Source of the DNA: a virus
IMG/VR virus record: IMGVR_UViG_3300032753_000003
Span: 124,001 to 188,000 of that record
Reading direction: 5' to 3' (one strand)
DNA: 64,000 nt
The notes under the pieces were generated by a model, which had not been told where the DNA came from, ran no database searches, and worked only from the letters and a program-made list of their open reading frames with translations. Position numbers and translations under genes: made by a program. Every line of letters begins with the position of its first letter. Positions within the stretch are counted from its first letter, which is position 1. Positions 15,065 to 24,160 of this stretch are shown piece by piece.

Positions 15065-16063
15065 TCAACCATCTTCCTTCCTTAGAAAGAAATATTTGCG
15101 AAGATCACTGGCTAGTGTACCCTGTGGATCACTCCATTCCCATGTTCGATTGCTTGCCAATCGTATATCTCGATTGGGATCAAATCCGTATTCTGCTAAT
15201 ATCTTATGCCTGCCTCTATAATTCCTATCAGACATTTGACCATGCCACAAATGATAGATAGCACCGTCTAGATCATCCAGTTTAGATAATAGGCCAGCAT
15301 CAGTTGCTCGTTGTGCCCAATCTTCTATAGTTTGTTTGTGTGCTGCACTAACTGCTCTTAATTCAAAGAACTTGTTTAAATTTCCCAGCAGCGAGAACAC
15401 TTGTGCAGAATCACCTCCGCCTATGATATTAACGTCATGTAACCCACACAGTTCTAATTGTGACCTGAGAGCTACCCATGCCATACCGTATGCATTGTAT
15501 TGATACAAACCATTGTGGTAATTGGTGAAATTACCAGTAGATCTAGCCTGAACTATTTTTATTTCATTGTCATAAAACTCGTCGTTGCGTATTGCCTTAG
15601 CTATCGATGCTGAAGAAAACATCGGTTTTACTGTTCTACATTTTATTGCATCAACATCGCTGGTTATTAATTCGTTTGGTAGATAATAGTTTATTCTAAA
15701 TGGCTGCAACAAGCCTCCGCCATTAGCATCTAGCTTGGCCATAGCCTTATTAGCCCAATTGACATCTTCCCAGATTATGTCGCAGTCTGCCCATGCTACA
15801 TATCTAACATGTTTTGGTAACTTAGATATGCCTATGTTGATTAGTCGTTCCTTTTGCCATATGGCATCTTCACCTACCAGTTGGATCACAATATCAGCAT
15901 CTGTTGAGCTTAATTGGAATTCGCCTGATTTTGATAATTCAACTACCATGAGAGGAACACCAAGGTTCCTTCTAAACGCACAGAAGTTCTCAAATCTTTT
16001 CTTGTAACCTGCAGGATTATAATATGAGGTTATGACCCACAGTGGATAATTTAAGTCGCGCAT
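15065..16063 (-). CDS. glycosyltransferase-like protein
   Basis: 332 residues. The N-terminus (LWVITSYYNPAGYKKRFENF) and the WADCDIIW segment (91-98), which would hold the acidic D-x-D metal site, fit a GT-A-type glycosyltransferase that uses a nucleotide sugar. A later GGGDSAQVFSL segment and YHLWHG near the C-terminus also resemble this group. It is the last gene of the minus-strand fibre operon, five bases after the PaaK-like gene, so it may glycosylate a fibre, DNA base or cell-surface sugar. The target is not shown by the sequence. Confidence 0.65.
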   Translation of the reverse strand: MRDLNYPLWVITSYYNPAGYKKRFENFCAFRRNLGVPLMVVELSKSGEFQLSSTDADIVIQLVGEDAIWQKERLINIGISKLPKHVRYVAWADCDIIWEDVNWANKAMAKLDANGGGLLQPFRINYYLPNELITSDVDAIKCRTVKPMFSSASIAKAIRNDEFYDNEIKIVQARSTGNFTNYHNGLYQYNAYGMAWVALRSQLELCGLHDVNIIGGGDSAQVFSLLGNLNKFFELRAVSAAHKQTIEDWAQRATDAGLLSKLDDLDGAIYHLWHGQMSDRNYRGRHKILAEYGFDPNRDIRLASNRTWEWSDPQGTLASDLRKYFFLRKEDG

Positions 16064-16068
16064 GTGTA

Positions 16069-17448
16069 TTATATCTTTGATATGAATGGACGCAGTTTGC
16101 CTGCTGCTGTTCTAGGTAATTCATTGTGATAGGTGACAGATATATCAAACTCATTTCGAGCCAATAATTCTGCACATCTTTTTATCTTGGCATCTTCTTG
16201 GATGGTCAATGGTCTAGATACTGCTACTTTTAATTCCAATTGATCATAAGATTCTTGCACGATTTGATATTCCTTAACGGCTGTGATCGAAGACATAGAA
16301 TAATGATTGATATCAACTCGACGTTTATGCCCAGATCTAGATATTAAGTAATCACCTGTTCTACCTATTATAGATTTTAATGTAGGTAATCCTCTTCTGC
16401 AAGAACAGGGTTCGCCAAACATAGATTCATCGCCAAGTTCATATCGCAACAGCGGCATTGCAAAATTATGCAATGGTGTTACCACAACTTTGCCAGTTTG
16501 TCCAATAGCACAAGGGTTGTTGTGTTCATCTAGTATTTCTAACAGCACAGCTTCTGATTGTACATGATAGTGATAGTGTTGCGGACATTGTAATGCAAGA
16601 TATCCAGTTTCTGCAGATGAATAATTATCTATTATTTTGCAATTCAATATTTCCATACAACGCATTCTCAATGATTCATTTACCAATTCGCTAGCTGTCC
16701 AAACTGATCTAACTGAAGGTAGTTTGATTTTATTTTCCGCGCAATAAGACAGCAATAATTGTAGATGGCTGGGAAATGTGAATATGTAACTGGCATTCAA
16801 TCGCTGTATGAATTCAATTTGATATTCTATTGGTTGTTTTGGATTCATCAATCCCATCTTACCTGTATGCCACACTAGGTTAGCAGGTCTTCCCCAATCT
16901 GGCAATACTACTCCTTGTCGAGAATTTATAGCATTTACTACGTCCCTAGGGATACCATCTGGTACACCTCTCAATCTAACAATTGTACCATCAAATGTGG
17001 GCCTATGCCAAAGTTCTTCTCTGATGTTTAAACTTTCCCAAACGAGGCTATCTAATCCTGATTTTTTAATGCGAACAGGAATACCGCTGGATCCTCCAGA
17101 CGCTATGATATTGGTGTCACCAAATGCTGAAGACAAATTAACAGCATGCAAGCTATCGCCTAAGGTTTGCACATCTTTTCTTGTTAGCGTTGGTAAGCGT
17201 AACCATGCAGCAGGATCTATTGGCAAATTGGGCACAATGCCAACTGATTTCAATCTATCTGCATAAAATGGTATTTTGGCAGCGTGTTCTACTAAAACTG
17301 ATAACTGTTTCCATTGAGCATCTTTGATCTCATCAGATGACCAATATTGAGTACTGTCGTATTGCCGTTGCAAACTCATCAATTCGGCAGCACGGCCGCC
17401 TTGAAATGCTGGCCATTTGATAGCATCAAGTGCCGATTTAAGCGTCAT
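16069..17448 (-). CDS. adenylate-forming enzyme of the PaaK/CapK family
   Basis: 459 residues with the core motifs of the ANL (acyl-CoA synthetase) superfamily in order: SGGSSGIPV (117-125, phosphate loop), NYSSAETGY (about 268-276), YELGD (about 334-338), a GRTGD segment, and RTAAGKLRP at the C-terminus, which supplies the catalytic lysine. PaaK/CapK-type enzymes activate a carboxylate as an acyl-adenylate and often pass it to CoA; CapK relatives occur in polysaccharide loci. Its ATG shares a base with the stop of the gene before it, so it is translationally coupled within the tail-fibre operon. An intact adenylating enzyme here is unusual and might modify a fibre or surface sugar. Confidence 0.85.
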   Translation of the reverse strand: MTLKSALDAIKWPAFQGGRAAELMSLQRQYDSTQYWSSDEIKDAQWKQLSVLVEHAAKIPFYADRLKSVGIVPNLPIDPAAWLRLPTLTRKDVQTLGDSLHAVNLSSAFGDTNIIASGGSSGIPVRIKKSGLDSLVWESLNIREELWHRPTFDGTIVRLRGVPDGIPRDVVNAINSRQGVVLPDWGRPANLVWHTGKMGLMNPKQPIEYQIEFIQRLNASYIFTFPSHLQLLLSYCAENKIKLPSVRSVWTASELVNESLRMRCMEILNCKIIDNYSSAETGYLALQCPQHYHYHVQSEAVLLEILDEHNNPCAIGQTGKVVVTPLHNFAMPLLRYELGDESMFGEPCSCRRGLPTLKSIIGRTGDYLISRSGHKRRVDINHYSMSSITAVKEYQIVQESYDQLELKVAVSRPLTIQEDAKIKRCAELLARNEFDISVTYHNELPRTAAGKLRPFISKI

Positions 17449-17801
17449 TAAACGGTGAATACATTACTTAGATCACTCTGCACAATCACGTTGTTCTGAG
17501 ATAATACAGATTGAACTGCAGTTGTGTCAGGTGAGTTGAGATTTATTACCATTCCAAATTTGGTATTGCGTACCCATGTAGCTAGAGTCTTAGAACCGGC
17601 TGCCCACTGTTTAGCAGCTTCTGCTTGTATAGCAGCTTGTTGATCAGATGTAAATCGAGACCAAATTGTAGTACCCAGCACCAGAGGTTGAACAGGAGGT
17701 GTCGGAACCGCATTTATTTGATTGGTAGCATCGGTTATCTGTTGAGCAGTGGGTTCAGCAGTTGGTGATATAGTTGTTCCATTAAGTAAATTCCAAGTCA
17801 T
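17448..17801 (-). CDS. small fibre-operon protein, possible fibre accessory or chaperone
   Basis: 117 residues, not recognised. It is Ala-, Gln- and Thr-rich, with a proline-rich stretch (about 33-40) and an amphipathic helix (SDQQAAIQAEAAKQWAAG, about 52-69). It lies 11 bases after the leucine-rich-repeat fibre and overlaps the PaaK-like gene by one base. The position suggests a fibre tip, adaptor or assembly factor. Confidence 0.65.
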   Translation of the reverse strand: MTWNLLNGTTISPTAEPTAQQITDATNQINAVPTPPVQPLVLGTTIWSRFTSDQQAAIQAEAAKQWAAGSKTLATWVRNTKFGMVINLNSPDTTAVQSVLSQNNVIVQSDLSNVFTV

Positions 17802-17812
17802 ATCAAATTCCT

Positions 17813-19969
17813 TTAATTATAATATACCGACCAATTTTTTGCGATAAGGTTAGCCAAAGCTGATGCACTAGCTCCTGTTGGTGATCCGTTTGAACCGCCG
17901 CTTAGATCCACATAACCAAAAGATTGACCATATGTATCTAACAATATTATTATGTTATCAACTGCAGTTGAAGTCAAAGAGTTGCTGCCAAAATATAAAG
18001 TTTTTAAAGAATAACATCCTGTAATATCAACTGTAGTCAGTAAATTCTCAATACAACTTAATGTTGAAAGTGATTGATTATTGTTAAGAGACAACGTTGT
18101 TAATGAATTGTTAAAACAAGATACTATGTTCCAACCAACAGGTATAGAAAGTGTAGAAAGAGCGCAACTATAGCAGTAGAGTTCAGTTGATGTATTGGAA
18201 GTCTTTGCAGCACCCAATGTCAAAGTACCCAAACTTGAGTTATTTGATACGTCTAGATATGTCAACGACAATATGCTAACATCAAGAGTTGTAAAAGAAT
18301 TGTTATTTAAGGTTAAACTTGTTAATGCTGTATCTCCGTAAAAATCAATAGAAGATAATGAGTTGTGGCTTGCATCTACTGTGGTAAGCAGTGGTTTACC
18401 GCTAATGCTCAGAGACGTTAAACTATTATTATTACAAAACAGTGAAGTTAACGGTGTATTAGCCAAATTTAACGAAGTGATAGAATTATAATTGCAATAT
18501 ACAGTTGCTAGATAATGCAGCGAAGATAAGTCTAAGCTGGTTATTGAGTTAGATTCGCAACTGAGATAATTCAAATAGGTAGTACTTGAAAAGTCTAATG
18601 CAGTTAGAGAATTACTACCACAATATAATGTATATAATCCGGAACATCCTGCTAATGTTAAACTGGTTAAACTGTTTGACATACAACGGAGTGAACAATT
18701 GAACGAAGTAAAACAGTTGGTTGCATCTAAACTTGTGAGCAAATTATTGGAACATTCTAAATAGACTAGAGATCCATTTATATTATCAAGTGTTAAGGTT
18801 GTTAGTTGGTTTGTTTGGCAATACAATAACTGTAACGAGGAACATGTGGAAACATCTAGTGTTGAAATTGTGTTATACGAACAATTAATGTATACTAATG
18901 AAGTATCATTGGCGACATTTAATGATGTCATAGACGGATAATTATCGAAACATTTTAGATTGTATAAATTAGTAAATCCAGATAGATCAATAGTTGATAT
19001 TCCGGTGTAAGAAATATTTAATGTTTCTAAACTTGAATCGCCAGTCAAAGTAAGTGATGTTAACGAAGTGTTAAATGATAAATCAAGATATGTAAGATTT
19101 GATAATCCCGTAGCATCAACTGCGGTCAAATTGTTATCATTGCAATCTAAATAAGTTAAGCTAGTGCATCCGGCAACATTCAAATTGGTCAAATCGTTAT
19201 AATAGGCTTTTACAGTTGTTAAATTAGTCATGCTACCTAGATCTAATGACTGCAAATTGTTATTATTACATATCAACGTTCGTAAAATTGGAGCAGCATT
19301 TGCAGTCAAAGATGTTAGTCGATTTTCATAGCATGTCAATGTAGTTAGTGCCGTTAACCCTGTTAGATCGATCGTTGTTAGCAGGTTTGAAGCTACATTT
19401 ACATTTGATAAAACAATGTCGCCGGTTAGATTTATTGTGCTGAGTTGATTTCCTTCGGCACCTATGTAATTCAATGATGTGCAATTTGAAACATCTAGAG
19501 ATGTAAAATTGTTATTAACAACATACCTGCTATTAGGATCGTGGAATGCTCCCATAACTAGTTGTTCTAGTTGTCGATCATTAGCAAAGCTTACAGCACC
19601 AGAGAAACCGCCGCCTTCTAGATAAACATACTGATAATTAGGGCCCGTAGGTCCAGTTGGTCCGGTTGGACCGGTTGCACCTGCACCCATACTTGAACCG
19701 GGAGGTCCAGGAGGTCCTGGAGGTCTTTCTGCACCTGCAGGACCAGTTGGGCCATAATTACCGGTTGCTACAGTACAATTTATAACAACGTCAGCAGAAC
19801 CGCTATCGATAATAGCATTGCCAGTTACATCACCGGTTAATGTGATATGTTTACCTTGGAGAGCTTCGATCTCAGTCTTAATAGTACTGAAATTGTCCCT
19901 GAACCCTCGGCTGCTTTGATCAATGCCTGGTATTGGAAAGTTTGGATTTACTCTGCTGATTGCTACCAT
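17813..19969 (-). CDS. tail fibre with collagen-like region and leucine-rich repeats
   Basis: 718 residues. The N-terminus (about 1-70) is a short structural head, followed by a Gly-X-Y collagen-like stretch (about 74-112, with PGPPGPPG and GPTG repeats). Residues about 155-690 are some twenty to twenty-five leucine-rich repeats of about 21 residues with the pattern L-x-x-L-x-[CV]-x-x-N-x-L-[TS]-[ST]-L-[DN], often with a cysteine, like those in internalin-type and Bacteroidetes surface proteins. A collagen shaft with a leucine-rich-repeat blade would be well suited to bind a receptor and to change by repeat recombination. AGGAA precedes the ATG; a late box lies further upstream. Confidence 0.85.
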   Translation of the reverse strand: MVAISRVNPNFPIPGIDQSSRGFRDNFSTIKTEIEALQGKHITLTGDVTGNAIIDSGSADVVINCTVATGNYGPTGPAGAERPPGPPGPPGSSMGAGATGPTGPTGPTGPNYQYVYLEGGGFSGAVSFANDRQLEQLVMGAFHDPNSRYVVNNNFTSLDVSNCTSLNYIGAEGNQLSTINLTGDIVLSNVNVASNLLTTIDLTGLTALTTLTCYENRLTSLTANAAPILRTLICNNNNLQSLDLGSMTNLTTVKAYYNDLTNLNVAGCTSLTYLDCNDNNLTAVDATGLSNLTYLDLSFNTSLTSLTLTGDSSLETLNISYTGISTIDLSGFTNLYNLKCFDNYPSMTSLNVANDTSLVYINCSYNTISTLDVSTCSSLQLLYCQTNQLTTLTLDNINGSLVYLECSNNLLTSLDATNCFTSFNCSLRCMSNSLTSLTLAGCSGLYTLYCGSNSLTALDFSSTTYLNYLSCESNSITSLDLSSLHYLATVYCNYNSITSLNLANTPLTSLFCNNNSLTSLSISGKPLLTTVDASHNSLSSIDFYGDTALTSLTLNNNSFTTLDVSILSLTYLDVSNNSSLGTLTLGAAKTSNTSTELYCYSCALSTLSIPVGWNIVSCFNNSLTTLSLNNNQSLSTLSCIENLLTTVDITGCYSLKTLYFGSNSLTSTAVDNIIILLDTYGQSFGYVDLSGGSNGSPTGASASALANLIAKNWSVYYN

Positions 19970-19997
19970 TTCATCATATTCCTATCTGGATGCGCAA

Positions 19998-20003
19998 TAT
20001 TTA
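19998..20003 (-). promoter_or_regulatory. late promoter box in the fibre operon
   Basis: Minus-strand GCTAAATATTG between the end of the long repeat fibre and the start of the leucine-rich-repeat fibre, 28 bases before the ATG at 19969. The same GCTAAATATTGC string occurs at 63585, before another late gene. Confidence 0.55.
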
Positions 20004-20021
20004 GCCATGTTAATGGCACTA

Positions 20022-23000
20022 TCAAGCCCATGTTCCAACACTGGTATTACCGCCGCCTATAGAAACTGGTGAGATGTACATCCTGCTCAGCGCACCAACT
20101 GTAACTGTTCCTGGATTTCCACTCCATCCTAGTTCTGGTATAAAAGTACCACCACTTGCGCCAACATCAACCATTCCAAATAGCGTAAAAGATAAAGGAG
20201 TACCTGCGGCGGGTTGTCCTGCACCACCAGCTGCTGTTATATTAACCCCAGTTGAAAAGTTAGATGTTATGGTATTGTCTAAGTTCTCCCCGTTAATGGT
20301 TGCAGTTCCCAATGCTGCAATAAACGTTGTGATCTGATAATTGACTTGTGTTAGTGTAGCATTGCCACCCCATGCTATATTTGGAGAAACGCCGCCGGCT
20401 GAGTTAGATGCATTAGCAATGATTGTAAACTGGTAACGTGTGTTAGCAGTAAGTGTCACACCTACTCCAAATATACTACTTACTGCGCCACTACCAGGTG
20501 TATATGTTCTATTGGAGTTGAGCACGTAATATTGATTTACAGGTATAACACCTCTCTGTAATCCACTTGGTGTAGCATAGAATACTGTGCCGTCATAGTT
20601 AACTACACCAGCTTGTGTTGGGTTTAGCAGTGCTGATGCTGAGGTAAATTTGAGAGGATATTGAGATGCAGTTCCTGCACTCAATGTTACGGATTGAGCA
20701 TAAACATTACCCTGTATTCCAACACCTCCTGCTACAGTCAATGCACCAGTTGATGTGCTGATAGATGTGTTGGTAGATGATACACTTACATTTTGACCAA
20801 ATGCACCATAAACATTGCTAACAAGTGTGTTAACGGTTGCTGTACCTATACCTTGTATAGTGGTGTTACTGATCAAACTGTTGACTTGTGCAGCACCTGT
20901 ACTATTCAACGTAGCAGTGGTAGTGTTAGCATTACTGACCAATGATGCAACAGTAGTTTGTCCTGTACTCTGCAGGTTTGTAGCAACTACATTGGTATTG
21001 CTGTTCAAACTTTGTACTAGCGTAGTACCGCTGCTCTGTAATGAAGTAAATGTACCAGCTGTACCGGTTACTGAAGTTCCGCTAATTGCACCATTACTGA
21101 CCAATGATGCAACAGTAGTTTGTCCGGTGCTGTTTAGATTAGTAGTGGTAATGTTTGTGTTGTTAACAATACTATTGATCGTAGCTTGACCGCTCGAAAT
21201 TAAAGTTGCAGTTTGTACAACACCGTTGCTGATTAATGAATTAGTTAATGTCTGTCCGCTGCTCTGAACACTTGTTACTGTGAGTGCAGTTCCAGATATA
21301 GACCCATTGCTGGTCAATGTTCCAGATATTGATGCACCTGCTATATTCAGCGACTGTGCAAATATGCTAGAATTGCTGAATAGCGTTTGAGCAACAACTC
21401 CAGATGCAGCTTGTATTGTGCTATTGCTTGTGATAGCACCGGCTAGTACTGAACTACTACCAACAACAGCAGGCGCACTTACTACAACATTACCAAACAC
21501 AGAATTAGCTATTACGCTAGTTGCTGCCTGCACAATACTATTGCTATAAAGAGCACTAACAATACCACTACCGCTAGCTACTAGAGTGACGCTAGATACA
21601 GAGGTGTTTGATACTATGCTGTTTATTAACGCAGTTGATCCTTGGAAACTACCACTGTAAATGGTTGTTGCCTGTATTGAGCTGTTGCTTACCAAACTTG
21701 CTACAGATGCAAGGCCTGTGCTGTTTAGATTGGATGCCACTACATCTGTATTACTGACTAACCTATTGACCTGAGCATAGTTGGTAACATTTAAGAACTG
21801 AGATGTAGTCATAACGTTGCTGATCAAACTGGCTACAGTTACAGCACCTTCGCTTTGTATGGTACCGTTGCTAATGATGCTGGCAAATTGTGCTGCACCA
21901 GTTCCGTTAATAGTTGATGCAGTTATGCTGGCATTGCTGACTAGATTCTGAGTTATTATAGTATCTATGCTCTGTATACCGGCGTTGGCAATCAAACTGT
22001 TTACAGTAGCAGCGCCTGCTGTCTGCAATGTGTTTGTATTGACATTGAGATTGCTAGTCAGTTGATTGACTGTTACTGCCCCTGCTACATTAAGCGATTG
22101 TGTAAATGCGCCAGCATTTACAACTAGGCTATTAACTCTAGCATAGTTAGCGACGCTTATGTTGGTGGCAAATCCTGCATCGCTGCCAACACTCAAACCG
22201 TTTAGCACACCAAGACTTGTGATATTAGGTTGGCTAGCTTGTGAGATAGTGCCATTCAAGTTGGTTACAGTTACACTGGTACCATTGAAGTTGCTTGCTG
22301 TAACATTACCTGTAGCAGACACAGCACCATTTACTTGTACTTTGGTAATACCATCATCAGCGCCGCCAAATATCCAGCGACCACCTGTAACGAATCCAGC
22401 TATATTTGAACTGGTTGTACCATCAGTATGGAACACTAACTTTTTGCCAGTAGTCTGTGTTCCAACAGTTAAATTACCACCGTTTATATAGAGGTAGCCG
22501 TCGAGAGCATGACCAATGCTGTATGCAACTTGATTGTAATTGCTGCTGTTAATACCAAAGTCAATGTAATAGTTACTATCATCACCAATATCTGCCGTAG
22601 CTATATAATCAGTACTTGCATTGGTACCATTATTTAGGTTTTGATTGTTGAGCTGTTGACTGGTATTGTCACTACTAGCAACCTGAATTGGCGCGTTAGT
22701 AAAATAATTAGGTGGCTGTATGCCAACCAATAGATTACCAGTTACATATGCAAATTGCGTTGTGCTAGTATATGCCGCAGTGACATTGTTAACATTTAGG
22801 TCTTTGTTGAGATTCCAGCTATCATTCAATTGAGTGTATATAAGACTTGCGGCAAACCCATCGCTACCCAACACAAATCCGCCGCCATCCATTGCGCTTG
22901 TTGATACTGCACCGTTGGCTGCATAAATGGTCTTGTCAGCAACATTTAAAGTGGTAGCCTCTGACGATGTTACATTGCCAGTGACTGTTAAATTGCCAAC

Positions 23001-23906
23001 GGTGAGATTTTTAAACTGTGGACTGCTGGTGGTTGCTATGCTTTGTGGCAAGCTAAGAGTAACTGCACCACTTAGGTTAGTAACTGATACTTGATTGGTT
23101 GTACCAGTTATGCTGATAATACCTGTGTTGTCTATGGATACACTATATCCTGCTCCCGGTACAACTGAGATGCCTGTGCCAGCTGTTATGGTGCTTACAC
23201 CTGCGGTTTGTATGTTGCTACCATCAGGCAATACTATTCCTTTGGTTGCGATCGTGTCTCCTAAAAATTGAGAAGTGCCACTTATTTGAGTGTGGCCGTA
23301 AGTGATCAAACTGCCGTGTGTTATGGTATTACCGTATGCAAGAAGATTACCGTATGCAATAGCATCGCCGCGACTGACGATAGCACCTGTGCTAATAATA
23401 GCGCCGGTTACATTTAGGTTACTGTTGATTGTAACATTGCTCGAAATGTTAAACGTAACACCTTCGGCACTCATGCTCACGATGTTGGCAACCACGTTGC
23501 TGCCAATTGGAGTCGTCCAAAATTCTATCCTAGACCCTCTAGTAGTACCAGTTTGATTTTCACTGCTTACCATATCTATTCTAGCGGTGCTGTATGCAGC
23601 ATAACCCGGTCCATTGTTTGGTCCACCGCTGGTAGCATAGGGATTGGCACCAAATCTAGCTATGATATCTCCCGGTCCGTATGCAAGAGGAACCTCAGCA
23701 GTACCGTTAGCACTGCGACCTATGAACGCAGAATAAGTTCTCGAACCATAACTGTCTGTATATACCCTAGCGTTGCTAGCATCATTACCAACTAGTTGTA
23801 GCATTACACCTGTATTATACGGAGCAACATAACTACCTGTTTGATTTCCTATTATACTCACAGCCGATTGTAGAGGACTTAATGATACATTGCTTCTAAC
23901 AAACAA
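20022..23906 (-). CDS. long tail fibre with about 28-residue repeats (main frame)
   Basis: 1294 residues counted from an in-frame TTG at 23906, though the open frame runs up to 24020 and the real N-terminus is in another frame (see 24013-24159). The first third has beta-rich fibre-like segments, including a DKTIYAANGA-type motif seen in phage fibres. From about residue 600 to 1130 there are many degenerate repeats of the form S-N-x-x-[IV]-x-[AT]-x-x-[LV]-x-S-x-G, giving a long shaft. The C-terminal 170 residues form a separate globular tip (TANTRYQFTIIAN ... FTLFGMVDVG) like those of other phage tail fibres. Confidence 0.85.
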   Translation of the reverse strand: MFVRSNVSLSPLQSAVSIIGNQTGSYVAPYNTGVMLQLVGNDASNARVYTDSYGSRTYSAFIGRSANGTAEVPLAYGPGDIIARFGANPYATSGGPNNGPGYAAYSTARIDMVSSENQTGTTRGSRIEFWTTPIGSNVVANIVSMSAEGVTFNISSNVTINSNLNVTGAIISTGAIVSRGDAIAYGNLLAYGNTITHGSLITYGHTQISGTSQFLGDTIATKGIVLPDGSNIQTAGVSTITAGTGISVVPGAGYSVSIDNTGIISITGTTNQVSVTNLSGAVTLSLPQSIATTSSPQFKNLTVGNLTVTGNVTSSEATTLNVADKTIYAANGAVSTSAMDGGGFVLGSDGFAASLIYTQLNDSWNLNKDLNVNNVTAAYTSTTQFAYVTGNLLVGIQPPNYFTNAPIQVASSDNTSQQLNNQNLNNGTNASTDYIATADIGDDSNYYIDFGINSSNYNQVAYSIGHALDGYLYINGGNLTVGTQTTGKKLVFHTDGTTSSNIAGFVTGGRWIFGGADDGITKVQVNGAVSATGNVTASNFNGTSVTVTNLNGTISQASQPNITSLGVLNGLSVGSDAGFATNISVANYARVNSLVVNAGAFTQSLNVAGAVTVNQLTSNLNVNTNTLQTAGAATVNSLIANAGIQSIDTIITQNLVSNASITASTINGTGAAQFASIISNGTIQSEGAVTVASLISNVMTTSQFLNVTNYAQVNRLVSNTDVVASNLNSTGLASVASLVSNSSIQATTIYSGSFQGSTALINSIVSNTSVSSVTLVASGSGIVSALYSNSIVQAATSVIANSVFGNVVVSAPAVVGSSSVLAGAITSNSTIQAASGVVAQTLFSNSSIFAQSLNIAGASISGTLTSNGSISGTALTVTSVQSSGQTLTNSLISNGVVQTATLISSGQATINSIVNNTNITTTNLNSTGQTTVASLVSNGAISGTSVTGTAGTFTSLQSSGTTLVQSLNSNTNVVATNLQSTGQTTVASLVSNANTTTATLNSTGAAQVNSLISNTTIQGIGTATVNTLVSNVYGAFGQNVSVSSTNTSISTSTGALTVAGGVGIQGNVYAQSVTLSAGTASQYPLKFTSASALLNPTQAGVVNYDGTVFYATPSGLQRGVIPVNQYYVLNSNRTYTPGSGAVSSIFGVGVTLTANTRYQFTIIANASNSAGGVSPNIAWGGNATLTQVNYQITTFIAALGTATINGENLDNTITSNFSTGVNITAAGGAGQPAAGTPLSFTLFGMVDVGASGGTFIPELGWSGNPGTVTVGALSRMYISPVSIGGGNTSVGTWA

Positions 23907-24012
23907 TGTTCCTATTGGATCAAGTTGGAACGTATCAAACGTACCACTGTTACCTCGAACTGCAAATCCGCCTCTGGTAATTGTTATTAGATTGCCAGAA
24001 CTAACATTTATT

Positions 24013-24159
24013 TCAGTTGCTCATTACTATTGAGCCAGATCCTACATATAGATTGCCAAAAGTATTTGTTGGAGATCCTAGAGATAAAATATTGCTCGAT
24101 GGGACGATATCACCCGTGGTGGTCGTCTCGCCAATAAGTTTATTAGTGATATAGCTCAT
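24013..24159 (-). pseudogene. N-terminal fragment of the long tail fibre, separated by a frameshift
   Basis: ATG 24159, one base after the stop of the preceding fibre gene, opens a 48-residue frame starting MSYITNKLIGETTTTGD and ending at TGA 24013-24015. The next frame (+1) continues without a gap as A-T-E-I-N-V-S-S-G-N-L-I-T into the 1294-residue fibre frame. The two frames overlap only within about 24016-24020, so a single extra base there splits the gene. It may be a sequencing error, a real inactivating or phase-variable mutation, or a programmed +1 shift; AAC-TGA is not an obvious slippery site. Confidence 0.75.
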
Positions 24160-24160
24160 G

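Noticed and set aside
14956-15261. Plus-strand frame beginning inside tRNA-Arg and crossing tRNA-Cys
   Set aside because: It overlaps two tRNA genes and the end of a well-supported minus-strand gene.
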